Assembly: GCF_002575655.3 (NCBI RefSeq)
Contig: NC_053041.3
Span: forward strand, 120,496,318 to 120,560,317
Direction of reading: 5' to 3'
DNA length: 64,000 nt
Source: Aegilops tauschii subsp. strangulata
Taxonomy: Eukaryota > Streptophyta > Magnoliopsida > Poales > Poaceae
In this document: one piece after another, positions 44,443-55,490 of the stretch
How the letters are laid out: each line of letters opens with the position of its first letter
Numbering within the stretch: position 1 is the first letter of the stretch
Notes under the pieces: model-generated
Seen by the model: the letters and a program-made list of their open reading frames with translations, nothing else
The model's database searches: none
What the model was told of the DNA's origin: nothing
Position numbers and translations under genes: made by a program

Positions 44443-44449
44443 TATATAT
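44443..44449 (+). promoter_or_regulatory. TATA box of the second CACTA gene
   Basis: TATATAT in GGCTTGCCCTATATATTCTC, in the same position relative to the palindromes as the transposase TATA box. Confidence 0.55.
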
Positions 44450-44730
44450 TCTCCGTGCCCTCGTCTTCTCCGCGCTAACTAGCAAACGCATCCGGCCAGC
44501 CCCTCGTCTTCTCCGCGGCGCCGCCCGTCGTCATCTCCGCGCCGCCGCCCTCATCTTCTCCGCGCCGCCCTCGTCTCCGGTAGGTGCCCGCCGCCGCCTG
44601 CCGTCCTCCTCGCGTGCCTAGAAGAAGAGGGGACCGCCGCCTGCCGTCCTCCGCCGCGCGCCTTGCTGTCCTCCGCCGCCCGCCGCCGCCTGCCTGCCGT
44701 CCTCCGCCGCCCGCCGCCGCCTGCCGTCCT

Positions 44731-45256
44731 ATTAAAAAGAAAAGGAAGAAGAAAAGGAAGAAGAAAAGGAAAAAGAAAAGGAAGAAGAAAAGGAAAATGA
44801 AAAGGAAAAAGAAAAGGAAGAAGAAAAGGAAGAAGAAAAGGAAAAGGAAAAGGAAAAAGAAAAGGAAGGAGAAAAGAAAAAAGAAAAGGAAGAAGAAAAG
44901 GAAAAACAAAATAAGAAAAGGAAGAAGAAAAGGAAAAAAGAAAAGGAAGAAGAAAAGGAAAAAGAAAAGGAAGAAGAAAAGGAAAAAGAAAAGGAAAATG
45001 AAAAGGAAGAAGAAAAGGAAGTAGAAAAGGAAAAAAGAAAAGGAAGAAGAAAAGGAAAAACAAAATAAGAAAAGGAAAAAAGAAAAGGAAGAAGAAAAGG
45101 AAGAAGAAAAGGAAAAAGAAAAGGAAGAAGAAAAGGAAAAACAAAATAAGAAAAGGAAGAAGAAAAGGAAGAAGAAAAGGAAAAAGAAAAGGAAGAAGAA
45201 AAGGAAAATCAAAATAAGAAAAGGAAAAAGAAAAGGAAAAAGAAAAGGAAATTTAT
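44731..45256 (+). repeat. AAAAGGAAGAAG purine tract
   Basis: More than 500 bp of AAAAGGAAGAAG and AAAAGGAAAAAG 12-mers on one strand, continuing patchily to about 45445. It lies in the leader or first intron of the second CACTA gene. The long Phe/Leu frames on the minus strand are artefacts. Confidence 0.9.
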
Positions 45257-45607
45257 TTGGGAATAATTGTATAAATCATTAAATTTGAGCGGCGGCGGAG
45301 GAAAAAGAAAAGGAAAAAGAAAATACTTGGCAGTGCTCAAACAAAAACTTCTATGCAAATTAGTGCTCAATAAAAAACTGAAAAGGAAAAAGAAAAGGAA
45401 AGAGAGAGCAGAGAGGAAAAAGAAAAGGGAAAAAGAAAAGGAAATTTATTTGGGAATAATTGTATAAATTTGACCAAAAAAACATCAATTTTATTTTTTA
45501 ATAGCTCTTAATCATTCAACCGTCGCTGCTCCTCCTCTATGTCCCCTTAATCTTATTTTTTAGTTCCTTTATACTTAATTAATTTTTACTACATGCAGGA
45601 GTGCCAT

Positions 45608-48505
45608 ATGGCGGACGATAGAGCCGAGCCGCTTAGGGATCCGGAGGCTGAACGTTATTTAATGGGCATCATAAACAACGAGATTCCTTATGTGCCGGGC
45701 TCAGCAGATGAGCAAGAAGAGGATGTAGTCTCTTCTTTTCTGAACCTTGACGGTGGAACAGACATTGTCGATGATCAAGAAGGTGAAGGAACGGACATTG
45801 TCGACGGAGGTCAACCGTCAACAAACGACGATCTCGAATTGCAAGTGGCAACCACCTCCGGCGAGGTATATATATACATTGAGCCTCTCGTGATACAAAC
45901 TTACTGAAATGTGAATACATATGTATTAACGCGCGCGACTCTCTTTCTTTTTTTAGCCCTCGGCCGGATCGAGTACGACAAAGCGTGGCAAATCCAAGGC
46001 GATGAAAACAGGAGAAACATATACCATTGATTTTGTCAATGAAACCGGCAAGCCCCTACAGCACACCTCAAAGTTTATCAACCAATGCAGAGTCGTTGTT
46101 AGAGACAACGTCCCGATCACCGTCCAGGAATGGAAGGAGCCAAAGAAGGCACGTCTTGGTTTCAGTTTTGTCGACAAGAGAACGAAAAAGGATTGCTGGA
46201 GAAAGCTTATGGAACATTTCATTCTACCTCCGGAATACAACAAAGTCGATGAATTCGGTAACGAGGTTCCGGGTGGACGTGAGAGGAGGAGGCTAGTTAA
46301 AGAGTTCGCTCTTCAGAAGATGGCCGAAGCATTCCGGAACTTCAAGAAAAATTTAACCCGTGACTATGTCAACAAGGGCAAGACTCCGGATTTCAATGGA
46401 CAACATGAGAAACTGAAAGATGATTGGCCAGAATTTGTGAGGCAAAAGAAATCGGAGCATTTCAAGGAAATATCGAAAAAAATAAGGATAATGCGAGTAA
46501 GAAAAAGTACCATCATATTATGGGGCCAGGAGGATACCGCCTTTCGGAGCCTAAGTGGCAGAAGATGGAGGAGGACCTGAGGGTGCGAGGAATCCCTCTA
46601 GGTATAGAGGGATGGGACCCAAGGGCCAAAAGCTGGTGGTACGGGCATGGGGGATCGCTAGACCCGGAGACAGGGGTGTGTGTTCATCGGAAGAAAAAGT
46701 TTGCTCCCACCCAAGCCCTTATTGACGCAATGACCCAAGCTCAGGAGGGCTTGATCAAGTTCAACAGAGAGAAAGACGCACTGACAACAGCCCTCGGGAA
46801 TGATGAACACGGAGGACATGTACGAGGCAAAGGTAGAATTCCGTGGAAAGTAGGGTTTTCCCAGGACAATGACCCGTACTGTTACAGAAGCCGTAAGAGA
46901 AAGACGGACCGGGATGCAGATCTTTTGGCGAAGTTTGCATCAGAACTCCATGAGTTGAAGCAGACCGTGCATGAACTAGTAAAAGAAAAATCGGCTGCAG
47001 GGCCGCATGAAGATCATGAAGCGGATCGCGGAAGCCAGCAGCGGAGAAGCAGCGTGGCTTCCACGGATGCCCCGCCTGGTGCTAATGCACCGACGATCGA
47101 GATTCGTGCACCGGAGCCTCACTACCCCGTGGATGATGTAAAGGAGATGAAAGAATGTGATCTGCATTATCCCGTGGGGAACGTTTCCACGAAGGTAGCT
47201 ACCGGCAGTGCTTTACCCTGTACACCTGGAGCACTCCACCACAACAACCCCATTGCATATGGCTATGCTCGTGTCACGGTGGAAGACATAGTCCAAGAGT
47301 TTGAGGACCTGGAGATTGACAAAGCTACACCCGAAGGGGAGAGAAGACTTGGAGATGTCAAGCGCCAGATCATTCTATGGAAAAAGAAGTACATAGTGTT
47401 TCCAGGCGAGGCGCCAAGGCTAACAAGTCCACCCCCCTCCGATGGTGGTGGTGGTGGTGGTGGTGGCGGTGGTGGTGGTCGTGGTGGTTCACCTACACCT
47501 CCTTCACGCCATTCGACGCCGTCCCCCGATCCACAACCTCCGGCGGGTAAGCAGCCGCCGCCCCCCAAATCCTCCTCCGGCGGGTACGACGCCCCCCAAT
47601 CCTCCTCCGGCGGGTACGACGCCCCCCAATCCACCTCCGGCGAAGAAGCAGAAGCAGGCGGACAGCAAGGAAACCCGCTCCTGGACTATTAACCCGGACC
47701 CTTATGTACCTAAGACCACAAGGGTACCGGAGCCATCACTGAAGCCTCTCCTCCCAAGGCCTTGGGAACTTAGTGAAGCTGAAACCAAATTGGCCGCGTC
47801 TGCTCATTATGAGAAATGGAAGGCGGATATGAAGGCGATAAAAGAGCCTGAGCCCAAGCAAGTATTCACTGAGAAGCAAAAGAAGTGGGCTAAGGATTTT
47901 TTGACGACACCGTCCCAAGCCGAGCTGAATATGCCTGACGACTATGGACATGAACTTCGTAGGCAAGCAAAAATATTGAAGGAGGAGAAAGAAGAAAGTA
48001 AAAAAAGCGGGAAACAAGTTGACCAGCTCGGGATGCAGAATAAACAATCGATCCCCCCGCTCATAGTGAAAGCCGGTCCGGAAGAGGACCCCGAGATCAT
48101 AGCAGCTACGGCAGCACTTGGATTGACTGTAGCGAGTGCCATGAAACAAGCGTCCGAGATGGGTTTGACTCTTCGTGCCTTGTTAGGCCTTGAGGATGCG
48201 CCAGTATGTGAGATAGCATTACAATATGTGCGGAATGGGCCTCTCATCGAGCCTGCGCGGGAAAAGAGTCTACCACCACAAATGCGAAATCTGCTACGTT
48301 GGTACAAGCATTTCATAACATGGGCCGACAAAGAATATGTTTATGCGGATGTTACAGAGGAGCATCACACCAAACGGTACTCTGTACAAGTTCATATGAG
48401 TGAATTGTTCCAGCTGTTCAATCTGCGCGACCTCGACAAATCTATCCTGAGTTGCTACGTTCTGTAAGTGATTTATTTCTATCTCATCTCGTTCTTCATT
48501 GCCTG

Positions 48506-48560
<55 letters not shown>

Positions 48561-49416
48561 CCTAACTATATTGTTGCGTACGCTATTATGCAGATTGAAG
48601 ATTTGGGAATGCAAAATAAGAAACATCCATGATGTTGGGTTCATTGACCCACATATCGTTAATGGACATGTGTTACAAAATCACCCCGAAGACGTGGAGA
48701 AAGACTTGTACAAGTATCTTAGAAAGCATCAACTCAAAAGTAATATTCTATTTCCTTACCATTTTGGGTGAGTGTTTCTGTCTTGTGCCCATTCTCTTTT
48801 GTTTACTCCATGCATGGTATGTCTAATCGATGAGTTATGCATGACTGTGCATGTAACGTGTCCGCAGGTTCCACTGGATTCTGCTAAATATTGAACTTCA
48901 CACCTCCAGAGTTCTAATCATGGACTCTATGGATTCGGATTCAAAGCTTTGGGCCGACATGAGAAAAATGCTGCAAAAGTAATTATTTTCAATCATTTGA
49001 GCTCTATATCGATCGGTCTCTTTCGTTCATTTCCTAATATCAAGTAACTAATAACTCCCTTGTTCATTTAATTTTCTTTGCCCTGTAGGGTTTGGAGACG
49101 GTTCTCAGAAGAAATTGTCGGTGAATTCAAACATGAGCTAGATTTTAGAAGGTTAGTTAATGTGGATAAGCAGCCACCGGGGACCAATCTATGTGGATAC
49201 TATGTTTGTGAGAACATCCGGAGACACACCTCTGAGCGGAAGGCATCGGATAGCGTGCGGAAGGCGACGGATAACTTGCGGAGGAGGCTTAGTCCAGAAG
49301 CTCGCTTCCGACCAATTCAAGATGAATTAGCAGGATTTTTCATGAGGGAAGTCATCAATCCTAAAGGAGAACACTATACCGAGGACGAAGACATTTATAT
49401 GCATACCCGAGATTGA
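45608..49416 (+). pseudogene. Second CACTA gene with Ulp1-like C-terminus, two frameshifts
   Basis: Five exons with canonical splice sites: 45608-45865, 45957-48463, 48594-48767, 48868-48978 and 49089-49416. Exon 2 holds a plant-transposase-like DNA-binding region (RRLVKEFALQKMAEAFRNFK; GWDPRAKSWWYGHGGSLDP), a coiled segment (LLAKFASELHELKQTVHEL) and a Pro/Gly-rich linker. Exons 3-5 form a C48/Ulp1 peptidase-like domain with H in GFHWILL, D in VLIMDSMD and C in PPGTNLCGYYV. The coding frame shifts near 46480 (A-run) and shifts back near 47565 (C-run), so exon 2 as written is broken, unless these are homopolymer sequencing errors. By position it is the TnpA-like partner of the transposase. Confidence 0.8.
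48509..48557. repeat. (TA)n microsatellite
   Basis: About 24 uninterrupted TA units inside intron 2 of the second CACTA gene. Confidence 0.95.
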
Positions 49417-49684
49417 AACTTGTTTGAAGTTGTATATGGTCATCCATCCTAATTGTGTATGGAAACTTGTTCGAAGTTGTATATGGTCACCCGAGATTGA
49501 ATATATATTATATATTCCTCTTGAATTCTTCTTGTTTGAAATTTCATATGCATGTATATAGTAGCATAGAATATGTGTACTGAAACTTCATCAAAATTAA
49601 AATAAAACACAAAATAAAATATAAAAGAAATAAAACACTACAAATTAAAAAGAAACCAGGTTTAGGGGGGCTAAAACCCTAAAC

Positions 49685-49905
49685 CTGCGGAGGAGGCCTT
49701 TAGTCCCGGTTAGCCACGAGAACCGGGACTAAAGGTCCTCCGCCCCGACGGACTCCTGGCGCCCACGTGGACGGGCCTTTAGTCGCAGTTCGTAAGAGGC
49801 GCGACTAAAGGGGGGGGCCTTTAGTCGCGCATATTTAGTCCCGGTTGCACAGCCGGGATTAATGGCCTTTGCGAACCGGGACTAAAGGCATATTTTCTAC
49901 TAGTG
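49685..49905 (+). repeat. Right subterminal array and terminus
   Basis: GGCCTTTAGTCCCGGTT...AACCGGGACTAAAGG pairs at about 49696, 49780, 49818 and 49845. It ends TTTTCTACTAGTG, the inverted terminus. TSD TAG follows (49906-49908). Confidence 0.85.
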
Positions 49906-49953
49906 TAGCTACAAATGTAAAGATAAAGAACAATGCAAATTCATATGCATCAC

Positions 49954-51018
49954 CTCAAAATCACTGCCATTTGCTCCTTTATTGAGCAATCTCTGCCTCA
50001 TCGACTAGAACTGAAAATTTCTTATGTCCAAGCTCACTCTTGATGACTTTGGTTACCTCCATTGCGCAACATGCAGCAAGATCCTTTTGAATATCTCCAC
50101 ATATCATAAGTGCATTACCTTGCCCCTTATCAAATGCCTCCTCCACATCTTTTCGCTTGCACTTGTACTAGTCCAAGAGCTCCCTAAAATTCCCTTTGTT
50201 GATTGAATTGGAGGATTCATCATGTCCACGAAAAGCTTCCCCTTGTGCCATGAGATACCTTGCATAATCCAATGATGCAGTCAAACGGATTTGTAGGCTA
50301 TCTCAGCCTCTTTATTATAAACACGAAACCTGGTTGCCACATTTGCCCTTTGATTGTTGAAATCATCACACAAGCCTATAGCATTATTGTGGTAACTAGA
50401 TGGACCACCAATATGTTTTTAAAAATTTGCCAAAGCTGTTTTCCAGCGATGATAACCATGTAATGTGAATACATCATTTCCAAATGTTGTGGCCTGAGTT
50501 GGTTTCTTAAAAAGAAAACAATGGAAGCAAAAGGCAGCCTCCTTTTTCACACTATATTCCAACCAATCATACATATCTAGCCATTGTGGTTGAAAAGATC
50601 TTCGGATTGTACCATCCAATGTGATTTCAGAATTATGCCCTTCAGCTTTGTTTCTTCCTTTCAACAAATAAGCTCTCCTAACTTCACTTTGAATTTCAGG
50701 GGCATAATCTTCTATAGGTATTCGATCTGTCGGATCACCAAAAAATTGACTTGGGTGAAACTCTTGGATAAGAAGCCTTGGTGTTGGTGGTTGGTTTGTG
50801 CTCTCATCAGTTGGGGGGTTAGTGCTCTCATTCGAAGGGGCTTAGTGCTCTCGTTTGAAGGAGGGATAGTGCTCTCATCTGATGGAGGGGTTACTGCTCT
50901 CATTTGCTGGAGTAAGAGGGTTCAAGTTCGGAATTTGTGTTGCTTCAGGTTCAGGAACAACAACATGGGGGGTGCTCGAAGTGCTTGCAAACCAATTGTG
51001 CAAAGTCTTTCCTTTCAT
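49954..51018 (-). pseudogene. hAT transposase, N-terminal exon
   Basis: ATG 51018 opens MKGKTLHNWFASTSSTPH, then a tandem NEST(N)P peptide repeat broken by two stops, then FGDPTDRIPIEDYAPEIQS and VRRAYLLKGRNKAEGH. The TTF-type zinc-finger region follows (WLEYSVKKEAAFCFHCFLFK). Further on, VDEA and CSIKEQMAVIL belong to the hAT core but lie in different frames. The exon ends at donor TTTGAG/GTGATG (49948-49953). Several stops and frameshifts make it a pseudogene. The intron beyond contains the complete CACTA, and the gene resumes at 39645. Confidence 0.85.
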
Positions 51019-51652
51019 TTCTACAAAAAATATAGAAATAATTCACATATTATAACTAGAACTAAACTGGTCAAGGCCAACTATGCCACTGGAATTCTGC
51101 AAAAAAACATTGGTAGGAGCAGCATTGGGTAGGAGAAAAAATAACCTCTGGACTGGACCTGATGAGCCGGTGCGCTCCCAGCCTACTCTGCCTTCTGCAC
51201 GCCCCGAGCGGCCGAGCCCCTGACGCAGGGCTTCGCAGGCGGCCGGTGAGCTCCCAACGGCTGGCTCCGGCGGCGTCGGTGGCGCCCTGGCTGTGTGCCC
51301 CGTCGACGGCGTCACGGCGTGTCGTCCTGCTCTTCGTGGTCGTCCTCGCGGCGTGCTCTCCGTGGACGGCGTCGCGGCCTACTCCGGCAGCGGCTAGGGT
51401 TGCAGTGCGACTGGGACTGGGTGAGGCATCAAGAAAGGGAGATGTGTTGCAGGAAGCACGCTGGAATTGGTGCTCGAGACCAGCATTTACAGGGCTGAGC
51501 AGATGGGCCTGTGTTTTCTGGGCTGGGCTGGACTGATGAGTACTAGTAAAAAATTGTTTGATTTTGGAGGGCAGGCTTGAGCCCATCCAAGCCCACCCCT
51601 TGGATTCGCCGCTGGTGGCCAAGGTGAGTCACGGCCCGCCCTGATGTCAAAT
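51019..51652 (-). other. hAT leader region
   Basis: GC-rich between the first ATG and the terminus. No additional gene; the frames of 120-180 codons on both strands lack domains. Confidence 0.4.
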
Positions 51653-51668
51653 GCTAGCTCCGCCACTG
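51653..51668 (-). other. hAT terminal repeat (right end)
   Basis: The minus strand reads CAGTGGCGGAGCTAGC. The neighbouring CTCGATCC (51669-51676) would be the 8-bp target copy, but its partner is not in the window. Confidence 0.6.
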
Positions 51669-52110
51669 CTCGATCCTCCTCTTCGTTACTCGTTCATGTT
51701 CGACTCCCCTGTCCAATTGTTCTGGCCGGCATGGTGCTCTCTGACGGCATGGTTCTTTTTCCCTCGTGTTGGCATTTTCACTCTTTGGCCGGCTTATGTG
51801 GTTTCGGCCATCGGTGACCATTATCTGTAATTTTTCTGTTATTTTCATGCTCAGCGGCTGTAATAATCTGCACCTTGTATCCTAGCAGGTTGATGGCTTC
51901 GTTAATTTGACGTCAGGCTATATGCCTTTCATCTAAAAGGGGTGCTTAATTCCACAGCGAAAAATCAAACTGAGATTCGGCTCTCCGCATGTCCCACCCC
52001 ATGGAATGGAAGCACCACGGCGACGCCCATCCATCCCCAGGTTGATGTGGACTGGACAAGACGTGAGATTTCAGCGCTAGCTCTAAGCAGTCCGGATGAA
52101 TTTATGCAAC
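51669..52110. other. Unassigned intergenic DNA
   Basis: No frame, repeat or terminus recognised. It ends where the LINE fragment becomes recognisable. Confidence 0.4.
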
Positions 52111-52112
52111 AG

Positions 52113-52306
52113 TGTCCATAACGAAGAAGGATCATTGTAATAGGGAAGGTAATCGAGTAGCTCATGAACTAGCAAGGTTAGTTAGGTTTTCTTCTCCAAG
52201 TGTTTGGATGGATAACGCCCCTCATGAGGTTATCCCTTTACTTGTAAACGATGCTACTTTACTTATGAATGAATAAAGGAGAAGAAGTTTATAAAAAAAC
52301 TACCGG
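52113..52306 (+). mobile_element. LINE 3' end (5'-truncated)
   Basis: A short open stretch reads KKDHCNREGNRVAHELARLV, then SSPSVWMDNAPHEVIPLLVN, to TAA 52274-52276. This is the C-terminal RNase H region usual in plant L1-type LINEs. A brief 3' UTR with AATAAAGG and a terminal A-run (52300-52306) follows. The truncation and A-tail are typical of LINE integration. Upstream of 52113 the frame is lost. Confidence 0.75.
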
Positions 52307-52906
52307 ACCTTGCATACAAGTGCGGTGCAGCTCGTACGTACTCCTCGTCTAATCTTTTTTTTGAGATCTACTCTTTGTCTAATCGTGCTGGCATGCATGA
52401 ACCTACTAGACCTCGCTACGCCACTAGAGAGGGCCTGAACCCAGCCGGAATCCAAAAGGCCCTGCCCTACTCTCAGCCTCTACTATTTTTTTGAGGCACT
52501 CAGCCTCTACTAAATGCCAACGGCAGACAGGGTCGGGCCCGCGCAAATGGAGAGCCCCAAATGATGAAACAAGCTAGCTCCCACGGTCCATCCAGGGCCA
52601 GCTGACGGCCCAGTTCGAGAGAGCTGCAGACTTGTTGGGGGCCCAGCCGCAGTTGCTCGAGGCACGTCCAGTCAACAACGGTTTTGGTGGGACGGGTTAT
52701 CGCAGGCCCCTCCGCCTCGAGGAGATCGAATACGAGGAGATCTGCGGCCGCCGACGGCCTGCCGGCAGGCACGAATTCGTTGCGGCTCAAATGACACTTC
52801 TCTGTCTGTCAACGAATTCGGTTATCCGTCCGACCAATAGGACCCACGCGCTTTTAAAAAAATCTAGGCATAGCTGGGTCTGGTTTCTTCGTCTCGCAGC
52901 ATGCAG
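52307..52906. other. Unassigned intergenic DNA
   Basis: No gene. A short duplication CTCAGCCTCTACTA(T/A) flanks a T-run (52470-52510). Two GAATTCG sites near 52770 and 52812 have no evident role. Confidence 0.35.
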
Positions 52907-52909
52907 TTA

Positions 52910-55256
52910 GGATGAGTTTGGTAGGCTGCATACAGCTCAACCAAACCCGGGTGGGACGAAAATGGGTCGTTTGGTTGCCTGCAGGCCAGCCTGGCTCGCA
53001 TATGCATGGAACTTAAAGCACCCCATAGCTTGGCTCACTGGGAACGCTCGAATCGGCCGTTTCCAGCGAACCAGGATGAGCGTGGGAAAACAAAGATGTT
53101 GCGTAGGACGCGGTGCAGGGGGGATGCGGGCGGAGATGGCGGGAGGGAAAAATCGACTTAGGCGGGGTGGCGCCAAATATGCCCTCACCACCCCCATTTA
53201 CTCGCTCACCTCTAGCTCTAGGACAAGCCCTCCTCTGTTGTTGGCACCAGCAACTGCGACGGCGGCGGCGACTCAGATCTGCGGCTGTGACACTCCCCTG
53301 CAGCGGCAGGAGCACGACCCGGCAGCGACAGCTGCTTCTCCCTTTCTTCTTCGACTTCATCCAGCCATCCTCGTCTCCGCCATGTCTACCCCGAACTCAA
53401 AGCTAGTAAGCTACCCTCTCCCCCTCCCCTTCTTTTGTTATGTGTTAGGTCGTTCCATAGGACCGTTTAGGGTTGATAGCACCATCGCTGACCGCATCAT
53501 GGATGTCACTTAGGTTGTGGATGAACGGACGAAGCTTCTAGTTCAGGCAGCATCGCTGATAGCTGTGTTTCAGGCCTGGATCCTGTTGGTCCATAAGAGA
53601 GATGTTCGTCTGAATGAGAAATCTCGCATCCGGTATGGTCCGGAGTTAATCCGGAATCAAGAGAGGGCGAATATGAACTTCATCTACAACTACAATGACA
53701 CAGAGACTCTGTGGATGCTTCGAATGAAAAGAACACCTTTCGCCAGGCTTGTGCAGACGATTAGGAGCAGGGGGCTGCTACAAGATAGCATCCACACCAC
53801 TGTGAAAGAGCAATTGGCCATGTTCCTCCATGTTGTTGGTCATAACCAGAGGTTTAGGGTTGTACACAACACCTTCAGGAGATTAATGGAGACCATCTCC
53901 AGGTATTTCAAGCAAGTGTTGTATACTGTTGGGGAGCTCAGATGAGAGATGATCAGGTCACCAACCGTCCGAACTCCTACCAAAATTCACACTAGCCCAA
54001 GATGGTATCAATACTTCAAGGTGAGCACAGTTCATGCCTTCATATGTTGTTATTGTTCTGTAGTAGACTAACAGCATATTGTAATGCCATTCCAGGATTG
54101 CATTGGAGCAATAGATGGTGCGCATGTCACTGCCAGAGTGCCGAAGTCACAAGCTGCAACATATAGAGGGAGGAAGCACTACACAATCCAGAATGTGCTA
54201 GCTGCTATTGACTTCGATCTAAAGTTCACATATGTGATGGCTTGCTGTGAAGGATCAGCACATGATGCTAACATTCTCAGTGACAGCATGAGTCGTCATG
54301 ATGGCATCAACATCCTCGATGGCAAGTTCTACCTTGGAGATGTTGGCTATGCATGTCGGCCAGGTGTTCTTCCACCCTTCAGAAAAACCAGGTACCATCT
54401 GAATGAGTTTGCTGGTAGAAACCATACTAGGACTCCTCAGGAACTGTTGAATCTCATATATTCCAGCCTTAGAGTCACTGTTGAGAGGGCCTTTGGAGCT
54501 CTGAAGAACATGTTTAAGATCCTGGATCAGAAGCCATTCCACCCTTACCCTACCCAGGTGAAGCTTATTCTTGCATGTTGCATCATTCGCAACTAGATCC
54601 TGCAATGGGGTGTTGATGAATTTGTGTCGGAGGAGGAAGATGTGACTCCTGATGAGGTGATCAACTCCGACCATGGTGTGGAGGCGTTCGACAACGAAGC
54701 GTGGAAGAACAAAAGTTTGAAGTGGGCTCAGGCAATGTGGGATAACAGATGCCAGACAAGGATCTGAAGCAGAAGAACAAGAGGAGGAAGAATAAAGAGG
54801 CAGCAGCAGAAGCGAGGAAGAGGAAGTAGCACATCGGCAGCAGAGGAAGAGGAAGAGGATGAACTTGCACCTAGTTAGCATCATTGAACTTTCCCTATTC
54901 AGCCAGATTGGCTCTTAATAATTTGTACTGTCATTTGCTAGTAGTTAGGATAAACTGCTATTTGTTTTCTAGCTAGGACAAAGACAATGTTCAGTGCATG
55001 TGGTAAGGTCACCACTAGTAAGAAGTGGTGATCACATCTTTAGTTGTTTGCAACCAATCAACGTGTTGTTTGTTTAACAACAACGACGCGGGCAACCAAA
55101 CAGCATGCTGACTAGTTGATTCCTTCATGCAGAAAAGCTAATGCAAGCAACTAAACTATATGTAGATGCTGGTTTTTAGTCTGTGCTTGCCCAACCAAGA
55201 CCAACTGGAACAAGTATGCAAAATGCCTAAAACAGAAATGTGAACCAAACGCGCCC
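52910..55256 (+). mobile_element. PIF/Harbinger transposon, complete ends
   Basis: The left end GGATGAGTTTGG and right end CCAAACGCGCCC are inverted relatives, flanked by TTA (52907-52909 and 55257-55259), the usual PIF/Harbinger target. It carries one DDE transposase gene; no second Myb-like ORF was seen. The transposase has two in-frame stops, so the copy is presently non-autonomous. Confidence 0.9.
53382..54767 (+). pseudogene. Harbinger DDE transposase with two stops
   Basis: Exon 1 53382-53405 (ATG, MSTPNSKL), exon 2 53514-54020 and exon 3 54096-54767, all with GT/AG junctions. The N-terminal helix-turn-helix-like region includes RTPFARLVQTIRSRG and VKEQLAMFLHVVGHNQR. The nuclease core shows D in CIGAIDGAHV, D in FYLGDVGYA and E in VTVERAFGALK. 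An in-frame TGA (53943-53945) and TAG (54594-54596) interrupt an otherwise readable gene, which continues WGVDEFVSEEEDVTPDE to TGA 54765-54767. The catalytic residues remain. It would excise and reinsert the element in the nucleus if the stops were absent or bypassed. Confidence 0.88.
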
Positions 55257-55259
55257 TTA

Positions 55260-55490
55260 GATCTTTCCTTATGTTTTTTGCGGGGAAGCGTGCAGTTAGA
55301 CCGGCGAGCTGGCTTAGCCGAGCCCGTTGCGGGCATGAGTGTATCGCGTACGACAGTAACACGCTAGTACTGTAGTTCGTCACAGGTAGTAATCGCCTAT
55401 CGTACTCCAGTGCTTAATTGGGCAAGCTGCTTTATCAGTTGCGCGGCTGTGGGTGGGTGGTCCCGTAGCTAGTTTCTTTTATGGTAATAT
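55260..55490. other. Unassigned intergenic DNA
   Basis: No feature seen between the Harbinger target site and the retroposon-like block. Confidence 0.3.

Larger units (their letters stand above)
39688..49905 (+). mobile_element. Complete CACTA transposon, 10.2 kb
   Basis: Termini CACTAGTAGAAAA at both ends in inverted orientation, with a perfect 3-bp TSD TAG. It encodes a full-length transposase (40261-43596) and a five-exon second gene with a Ulp1-like end (45608-49416), both plus strand. Palindromic TTTAGTC(C/G)CGGTTGG arrays lie at both ends and also between the genes. It sits in an intron of the hAT pseudogene. With an intact transposase and clean ends, it looks the youngest or best-preserved DNA element here. 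Confidence 0.93.
37711..51668 (-). mobile_element. hAT transposon, left end missing, split by a CACTA
   Basis: The right end at 51668 reads, on the minus strand, CAGTGGCGGAGCTAGC, a hAT-type terminus. The coding parts (see the two pseudogene entries) run right to left on both sides of the CACTA at 39688-49905. The opposite hAT terminus is absent: the sequence stops at the CACTA terminus at 37710. The 0.65 kb between the terminus and the first ATG (51018) is GC-rich and probably promoter and leader. Confidence 0.7.

Noticed and set aside
44475..45212. Long minus-strand frames made of Phe/Leu/Ser (197-245 codons)
   Set aside because: Pure translation of the AAAAGGAAGAAG purine tract; no stop codon can occur in that composition. 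Not a membrane protein.
53013..53513. Separate gene upstream of the Harbinger transposase (115-183 codon frames)
   Set aside because: The frames cross the exon 1 donor and the intron acceptor of the transposase gene and lack a Myb-like motif.
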